DNA of 57,786 bases from Branchiostoma floridae (taxonomy: Eukaryota; Chordata; Leptocardii; Amphioxiformes; Branchiostomatidae): contig NC_049979.1 of assembly GCF_000003815.2 (NCBI RefSeq), positions 13,531,605 through 13,589,390 on the forward strand, given 5' to 3'. Within the stretch, counting starts at the first letter, position 1. Every line of letters begins with the position of its first letter. The position numbers were made by a program, and so were the translations under genes. Below are positions 51,048-57,786 of the stretch, in pieces. A model generated the notes under the pieces. It did not search any database and was not told the DNA's origin. It was given only the letters and a program-made list of their open reading frames with translations.

Positions 51048-53763
51048 CCCAGGTGGAGACACCATAGCCACATGGCTTGTTCCTGATTCACTGAACCTAG
51101 GGACAACTGAGGACAGTAATAAGAATTCAGTTAAAAGGCTTTGGTTTTACCAAGAAGGGATTTTTCTTTGGAAGGGAAAAGTAAAACTTAAAAAAATGTT
51201 TTTTGGGTCCAATTTCAGAGATAAACCGTTAAGCACCATGCAGCATTCATGTGGTATAAAAGAGTGAAACATGATCTTTAGCATTGACAATAGGCACTTG
51301 CTAAGGAATGGTTGCCCCCTACCAGAAGATATGAAAACTGCAGCTACAAGCTTTCAGTAGAAGGTGAGTTATGTTGTATATGTACTTTGTTTGTAGCTCA
51401 CTGTCCTATTGTTGTGGATGAGTGATATTTCTTTAATTATTCAGTGATTTAAACTTACCGATGTATTAACATTAGTGGATGTCATGGAATGCTTGATGAG
51501 GAACTGATATGATGATATTGAACCATAGCCCATATATTAGCATCAGTGCATGAGTGATACTAGTATATGCAAACATATTCATGGCAGATGGAAATCTGGT
51601 CTTTGTAGCTTCATATGATCCTAGGCCAGGAGTCTATTTTCCCCATATTTATTTTTTGTATGTTACAGCTCACTATAAATGGCAGTGTAACATATTTAAT
51701 GGTGATCTCTCTATGTTTACCAGCTGACTGAGGAAAACCAACATTTCCATCATTGATATATTAATCAGCTACTAGTACTAGAGTTCTTTCAATCAGAGGA
51801 GAGACACAAGATACTTAAGCAGGCAAGATGGAGCCACCTGTACCAAGTTGACAAGTTTTATTTCTTCCATGTAGAGATTGTACAGAAGTCTGGAATGTAT
51901 GTTGTTAGCCTGTCATGGTAGGAACCAGGCTTGCTGGTTTCTCAGTAAGTTGGAGACTCTACAGCCCTTACTGTAACACAGGGCATACCAGCACGTTTAG
52001 CCTTACAAATGTACAAATGTCTTCAGTATAACAATATTCACCACTAGTCAGTACTGTCTTGTGTAGTTTGTACCAAAGTCTTGCTAACTTCAAATACTGG
52101 TAAGAACTTCCTAAGTCATGTCAGTGGCTTTTTTTTCACTTTGTACTTTGTATCTTTTACAACTTTGCTTCACATCATAAGTCAAATATCCTGGCCCCAT
52201 AGGCAACAAGCTTGAGATCTAACATTGCCATGATGTTTTGACATGGATGGACCAATTACATTTCTTGGTCCTTACACAAATGGTAAAAAAAATGACAAAA
52301 ACAGGCCAAAAGAAATATGGCATGTTATATGTATAAAAGCTGAGAGAAACAATTGATGTAGTCTGTCTCAACCTAATTTATCTACATGATAAAATTCACC
52401 ATGCTGGCTCTTCGAGTCATGAACCTTGCCTTGTCAGAGCTCACTTCTAGACTGTCTACAGAAATAATTGATATTTTGGCCAACCAAAATCCTTGTCATG
52501 GCATATCATACAGCAAATTCTGCTTGTTTGGCCTCACTGTCACAAAATACTAGTGTCCCATCACAGCACCATGAGATTATCACATACACAAAATAACCTT
52601 TGGAAGGTATTGAAGATTTGGTATCAAAATATATTAAATTTTGCTTCACAGATACTTACATGTACTGAAACATCCATTTTTTCTATACAGCTTAAGGTGT
52701 ATAATTCTATTCCATCTCATGATTACATCATACACATTATACAAGACTGCACAGACAATAGAAATGTTGTATCTATACAAGATGTCTGTAATGCACATAT
52801 CAATGTCAACCCTGGAGGGATTTTGAGCTGTAGATGGACGTTGACTAACATTTGGTAGTCTTGACCTGTGACGTCCTTTCTTTCATATGTTGCAAACCAG
52901 TAGATACAGCATTCTATGCAGCGATATTTGATCCCCACAAGGTTAACCTCGACAAGTGCAAAATATAGCTAGCCAATGGGACCCAGCCCAAAGTAAAGTT
53001 TCTAATTTTCAACTAATCATCATTAGGTAATCATCATTAGGCTCTGCCCAAAACATATCATAGAATCTGAAATTTTGTACAAAAGAAACAGCACAATGAC
53101 ATACTTGGAATGCAAACAACAGTACAACACACGTTCCCTTATCACAGGAAGTATCACAGAAGTCACGACCCGAGGGTATACATCATTCCAATCGCTTAAT
53201 AAAAGTGCTACTTTAACACATATGCAAAAATCTGTATGTACCCTGAATTTATGTTTCTAAGCAGAAACTGTATTCAACCTGTAGCACTCAAGTGACTGAG
53301 AGGACTAGAATTGATTTCTTTGTTTTTAAGAATTCAAATGTGAAAATGTACATATTCAACAGAGATTTGTTTGATAACTTTTCTGTTGTGTGCTGTAGCA
53401 CCCATTGAGTTTGACTTGGTTAGTGCAATTAGCCATGGTGGCTATGAGTCCTGCTATGGTCTTCTGTGTTGGCTCTATGTGGTGACTTCTTTATGTAGGT
53501 CACATGTGGTGCTAGCAATGATGCCTTTCAATATGTAACACTACCAGCAAAACATCAACTTGTACCAACATAATAAACATCTAAAGAAAATCTAATCCCT
53601 AACATAGCATCTGTATACTCAATAATGCAAAATCATTTGTTAAGCACAATGACATTGAAGATCACAGTACTGTGATTGATCCACATGGTCCAGCCATGTT
53701 TGTGGTGATAGTGGGCCTGACCAGCAGGACAATGCAGTTGTTCCTTTACACTGGAACTCTTCA
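51048..53763. other. Overlapping 3' flanks of TRMT61A and NPAS4-like gene
   Basis: Convergent 3' regions. Plus-strand AATAAA occurs at 53198-53203 and 53572-53577. Minus-strand AATAAA candidates are near 51646 and 51868. The limits of the two UTRs cannot be set from sequence. No other exon is recognised. Confidence 0.45.
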
Positions 53764-53791
53764 TCACTTGGAATCCTTGTCATCATAGTGG
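53764..53791 (-). CDS. NPAS4: Probable last coding exon of NPAS4-like gene
   Basis: After a strong acceptor (tttttgtccctgcag) the frame left by the GTAAGT donor continues as split His, then HYDDKDSK and TGA. The intron is 258 nt. This gives a C-terminus ..NNSSHHYDDKDSK instead of ..NNSSQ. Preferred over read-through because both splice sites are near consensus and phase matches, but not proven. Confidence 0.55.
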
Positions 53792-56700
53792 CTGCAGGGA
53801 CAAAAATTCAACAGTCATAAATACATGTATGCCTGATATCAGCTAGTATATATATGTGCTAAAAGTCAGATTAACTACAAAATTAATGACTTTGTAGCAA
53901 AAATAACTTCCTGGACAAGTGGTATTGATCTTCAGGGGACAAAACTTAGGCTGTACTACTACTACTGATAGTACTTATATAGAATGTGTTCTTCAGAATC
54001 AATCTACAGTCTTTGCAAATAGGTTAACACATAAAAATGAAATACTTACTGGCTGGAATTGTTGCTTCCCCCTCTGCGATGGAACTGTTGGTCCTGTGTT
54101 GTCTTGTCTATGTGGGGTATTGTACCTTCCAACAACTCCTCAAAGAAGCTGGTGTCATCAGGCATGGAGGCTGCTGCCTGCAACCGTGACAGATCGCTCA
54201 TGGACGGGACACGAGCACGCGGGCTTTCATGCTCTCGTCTATGTGGGGCAGGATGCCAGTTTTGTGTGGCGGAGGATTCACTTGGGGGGTTCCTCGCTGC
54301 AGACTCCTTGTCTTTGGCAGAGGAGTCCAGCTCATCTTCCTGGATGGGTGATAGGCTGCTCATGTCCACGGCAGTGTAGATGGTCTGGAGCATGTTGGGG
54401 TCCATTGCCTTGACAAGGTTTGTGACAGTATTTTCAATGTCGTTCCATGTGACAGCATCCAAAGGTGTCTCCATCTTCAGTGGTAGCTTTTCTGGGAGGT
54501 CGCTGGTAGGAGCAACAACAGACGAGTCCTGATTGCTCATCATAGCCTGGTGTTTGCTGTAGTATAACTGACTGTCCTCAGACACATCCTCCTCCTTGGA
54601 ACAGTGTCCAAGTTTGGAGAGGAGGTTACTTTTTGAGTCTTTGTCTTTATCTGGACTGTCAAAAGTGAACGTCATTGACACCTCATCGTCAGAAAAGTCG
54701 TTGAAACTTTGTGGAGATGTGCTGGTCGAGTCTGGAGTCAGGACACACTCTGGGATCGGCAAGCCATCTGTTTTTACGTGGGGACAATCATTATCCAGGA
54801 GCACGTGGCAGGAATGGCTGGTTGGTGTGTCTGGAGTTGGGGGCATGTTTTGGATCCACTGTGGCAACAGTTTACTCCCTGAGTCTTCTGCATCCTCCAA
54901 CTCTGTTTGGGTAGTAGGTCTGCTGGTGGTTGCTGAGGGCTTGTGTGGTGGGAGCTGGAGTGGTGTGGGGATGCACAGCCTGCCGGTGGCCAGACCAGGT
55001 GACAGGGAACTTTCTGTGGTGGTCTGAGTGTCAGGGAAAAATCCAGGCAGGGAGGGTCTGTTTGGGGAGAAAGGGGAGGTTGACTGTGGGAAATTTAGGG
55101 ATGATGGACTGGTGTGGGATGCCATCAAGGAGGCAAAGGATGGGATGGTGGGAGATGGCCAATTGAATCCGCTCTGGAAGGATGGAGAGGTCATCTGGTG
55201 TTCAGTAGGGGTAGGGAGGATGCCCATCAGGAACTCCATGGTAGTGGTGGTGGTGCCAGAAGGCTGCTTCTGCTTGCTGGTGTCGCCATACTGGCACATC
55301 CTTGGAGACTTTGGCTCATGTTTCAGTGGTAGCTCCTCGGACAGCTGACGCTTGAGTGAGCGTGGCGTCACGTCCTGTCTCTCCATTCTTGGGAAGCCAC
55401 TGGCCATTGTGGTGGGCTGGCTGCGGTCAGGGTAGTCAAACCCCAGACTGGAGATGCCAGAGATGTCATCAGGGGACTCGAAACTGAACTCTGAGCTGAG
55501 ACTGTGGCTGCTGTAGGGTGGCTGGCTGTACCAGGATGGGCTGGGCTCTGATGGGGAGGCAGGGGTAACCTTGAGAGGATGGAGGGTCTGCAAAGGGTCT
55601 TCCTGGTGCTGGAGAGAGGATGTGAACTGGGAGAAGGAGCGACATTGTGCCTCATAGAGGGAAACTTCGTCCTCGCTGGAATAAAGAAAAAGGGAAAGGT
55701 TAGAATTAGATGATCATATGTAATGAAGAAAATTGCAATAGGTCTACACAACTTCAGAATTGAGATAGGTGTTACATTCCTACTGTAGCAGTCATATTTC
55801 TGGTATCCAGTGTATGTAAGGTGTAAGGATAAACCATTGCATTGTGACTCTAACTAGTAGACAATAGCATCGATGTTCCCAATTACTGTATCTTCATTTA
55901 TTGCTTTTACAGTATTTGACATGCCACAGCTTGACCCATGATGGAGAATGTAACAAGAATCTTGGTCAACCGAGTTGTAAAGATTTATGAAAAGCATTAG
56001 TTGTTTTGACCTATGATGTGCTAAAGGCAGTGCTTACCTGATCACAGTGTTCATGCAGATGATGGAGAGTTCCTCGGAGTTGACGTCCAGGGCTCGCAGC
56101 TGCATCAGGACATGCACCCAGGTCCAGTCCCCTCCTGTGGTGTTCATACGAGCAACAAACATGGTCCCACTGTCTCGGCTCTGGTCCAGTACTATCAGGG
56201 AAAAAACAATAGAAGTCAGCTCAAGGCAAATCAAGAAGTGAGTATTTTGATCTGCAATTCTTGTCCTTTGAAATTTAACAACTTGTACCTGTACATTCAA
56301 GTACATGTAGATTCCTTTCCTGGGTTTTGACATGCTATGACAAGTTGTAACTGGATTGGAATGTCAGATGCACTATGGACAACAGAAAGCTAGCCTGCTA
56401 ATCTCCAAGCAGATGTTGAGTATATTTGTATTTCCATTACTGTTTTTTGATACATATCACAGGCATTAGCTTCATACCTTGCAGAAAGCCTTTTGTCCTT
56501 TTAGCTAGAAAATACGGAAGATTGCTAGCTCCAACCCAGTGGGATAATACTAGGTAATCTTGGACCTGGAGATTGCTTCAGACTTTTCAAAAGTGCTAAC
56601 AGTTGTTCTACTGAGTAGAAAGGTGATTGTACTTACAATGCTTGTGCTGCTGTCCTGCCAACTGAAGAAAGTCTGGGTGCAGCATGCTGTACCAGGACTG

Positions 56701-57521
56701 TCCTTTGAGTGCTGTTCCTTCAAACCCCAGCAGGAACTGAAGGCTAGGGAGGAAAACAAGAATGAATGGCTGTTAAAAGAGAAGACAAATAGATGACAAG
56801 CTATTGCTGAGATGGGTTTTGTTGATGAATACTGTACATTGTGGTGAAAAGTACCATGGAATTGGGCACAAAAACGTTAAGATTCCTACAAGAAAAATGC
56901 TATGAACTTTCAAACCTAAATGCACAAGTGAGTGAATTGTGCAATCAGAAAACAATTTAAAAAATCACATGGCCTGACCTGTAGCATTCCAAAGGTCATG
57001 AAGTTTATCTTATACACCCACTCTTCCTGGAATTGTGTCACAGCCAATTTCCCTTTCTTTTGAAAACATTAAGCTTATAACTACATTTCAAGCACTCAAC
57101 CATGAGCATTGTGGAGAAGTGAATGGTATATATATAAATCATTACTGTAGCTAATTAGGGAACTGTCAAAGTGACAATGTATTGTTGCCTCACATCAGTG
57201 AATATAGTCTGTGGTGTAGTGGTTCTGGATTCTTTTCCAGGTAAAGAGTTACTGGCAGAACAAACTAACTCAGACCGAGGAAATTATATAGCTACCATTA
57301 CATTAGTCACAAACCACAAAGAAAACTCTGCCTTACCTGTCGGAAACTTCCTTGAACTTCATATCCAGACCATGAACAGAGTGGAAGGTGTTGGTGTTAA
57401 AGTTTGGAGGAAGGTCACCAAAGCTGGAGGGCACGTCAATGGGCAGGCAGATGGACACAAAGATGGGGTTTGGGATCCATCCTGCTGGCGACACCTGGAA
57501 GTGCCCTCGAACATGTACGAT
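53764..57521 (-). CDS. NPAS4: NPAS4/dysfusion-type bHLH-PAS transcription factor, 3' portion
   Basis: NPAS4 proteins are bHLH-PAS factors that pair with ARNT; vertebrate NPAS4 is an activity-induced neuronal gene, insect dysfusion acts in trachea and leg. Exons on the - strand are 57521-57337, 56743-56637, 56191-56038, 55675-54050 and probably 53791-53764, in frame, giving 699 residues. The first exon, IVHVRGHFQVSPAGWIPNPI.., parallels the NPAS4 segment LVLIRGRFHAHPPG..NPVF at the end of PAS-A. Next comes PAS-B: LQFLLGFEG, QSWYSMLHPDFLQLAGQQHK, GGDWTWVHVLMQL, IICMNTVIS. Then follows a long Ser/Pro/Thr-rich tail with an acidic DDTSFFEELLEG end, like a transactivation domain. The bHLH and most of PAS-A lie right of the window. 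The bHLH-PAS call is firm; NPAS4 over other subfamilies rests on these PAS matches. Confidence 0.8.
54050..55675 (-). CDS. NPAS4: NPAS4-like exon: long Ser/Pro-rich tail
   Basis: 1626 nt, phase 2 to 2 if spliced at the GTAAGT donor at 54049-54044; if read through it stops at TAA 54048-54046. It starts EDEVSLYEAQCRSFSQFTSS and is low-complexity, rich in Ser, Pro and Thr, with scattered acidic blocks (DFSDDEVSMTFTFDSPDKD, WNDIENTVTNLVKAMDP, DDTSFFEELLEG). The Met at 55593 is internal, not a start. Several long antisense ORFs over this exon are shadows. Confidence 0.9.
56038..56191 (-). CDS. NPAS4: NPAS4-like exon: PAS-B end
   Basis: 154 nt, phase 1 to 2, encoding LDQSRDSGTMFVARMNTTGG, DWTWVHVLMQLRALDVNSEE and LSIICMNTVI plus a split Ser. 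Donor gtaagc. Confidence 0.92.
56637..56743 (-). CDS. NPAS4: NPAS4-like exon: PAS-B core
   Basis: 107 nt, phase 2 to 1, encoding LQFLLGFEGTALKGQSWYSM and LHPDFLQLAGQQHKH. The GFE..SWY.LLHPE..QH pattern is typical of NPAS4. Donor gtaagt. Confidence 0.92.
57337..57521 (-). CDS. NPAS4: NPAS4-like exon: end of PAS-A / start of PAS-B
   Basis: 185 nt, phase 0 to 2, encoding IVHVRGHFQVSPAGWIPNPI, FVSICLPIDVPSSFGDLPP and FHSVHGLDMKFKEVSD plus a split Ser. HSVHGLDMKF is the usual opening of a PAS-B domain. The acceptor is cttttgcag and the donor gtaagg. Confidence 0.9.
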
Positions 57522-57786
57522 CTGCAAAAGTAATGCATCACTCCAGGTGAATTTAAAGTGTGCAAGTTGGTGAATGCAACATGCTTGTGGCCTATCTCCT
57601 TATTTCAAAAGATTTTTATGCATTGTTATTTAATATGTTTGAAGTACAAAGGCCAGCAAACAATGTCCCCACTTGTACATGTGTTAAGCCTGCAGCAGTG
57701 TCCCCTTCATGCAGTGTACCAGTACACTTAAGAAATAGTGCCAAGTGTGCTATCTGATAATCTGAACCAGCCTGAACCAACATGAC
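57522..57786 (-). other. NPAS4-like intron at right edge
   Basis: Intron upstream of the first visible NPAS4-like exon. No exon recognised. The bHLH and PAS-A exons must lie beyond the window. Confidence 0.6.

Noticed and set aside
54059-55348. Several plus-strand ORFs of 67-143 codons
   Set aside because: Antisense shadows of the long Ser/Pro-rich NPAS4-like exon.
54046-55593. Intronless 515-aa gene starting at Met 55593
   Set aside because: The open frame extends upstream to a clean acceptor at 55676 and joins the PAS-B exons in phase.

Overview
The window is invertebrate animal genomic DNA. It has long AT-rich introns with GT-AG splice sites, GC-rich exons separated by 0.07-7 kb, frequent 'acatgta' words in the spacers, and protein sequences close to vertebrate orthologues. 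I read it as an invertebrate deuterostome, most likely an amphioxus (Branchiostoma), with a hemichordate as the main alternative. There are no bacterial-style operons, CRISPR arrays or rRNA genes, and I see no intact tRNA.

Layout: four protein-coding genes. (1) 4948-27645, + strand: kinesin light chain (KLC), 3' part, 15 exon positions; the exons encoding the first ~80 residues lie left of the window. (2) 33735-37256, - strand: a complete cytoplasmic-type creatine kinase (CK), 6 coding exon positions, 379 aa. (3) 47844-51047, + strand: complete TRMT61A, the catalytic subunit of tRNA m1A58 methyltransferase, 3 coding exons, 300 aa, with a CpG-rich YY1-type promoter about 47.3-47.8 kb. (4) 53764-57521, - strand: the 3' part of an NPAS4/dysfusion-type bHLH-PAS transcription factor; its bHLH and PAS-A exons lie right of the window. 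KLC and CK are tail to tail, CK and TRMT61A are head to head, and TRMT61A and NPAS4 are tail to tail. The rest is introns and intergenic DNA with short tandem duplications, one decayed tRNA-derived SINE candidate and one dispersed repeat present twice.

The genes do not form one pathway. KLC is cargo transport on microtubules, CK is ATP buffering, TRMT61A is tRNA modification and NPAS4 is a transcription factor. Their linkage is the striking part. From memory of the human map, KLC1, CKB and TRMT61A lie together on 14q32 (CKB and TRMT61A also divergent), KLC3 and CKM are neighbours on 19q13, and KLC2 and NPAS4 are near each other on 11q13. This window would then hold, in one single-copy block, the ancestral neighbourhood that vertebrate genome duplication split into several.

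The second striking feature is that two of the four genes carry a tandemly duplicated internal exon. KLC has two 90-nt exons 74 nt apart, encoding alternative versions of one TPR segment. CK has two 124-nt exons 471 nt apart, encoding alternative versions of the catalytic Glu segment. The CK pair must be used one at a time to keep the reading frame. NPAS4 also shows a possible splice switch at its C-terminus, where a consensus donor overlaps the stop codon.
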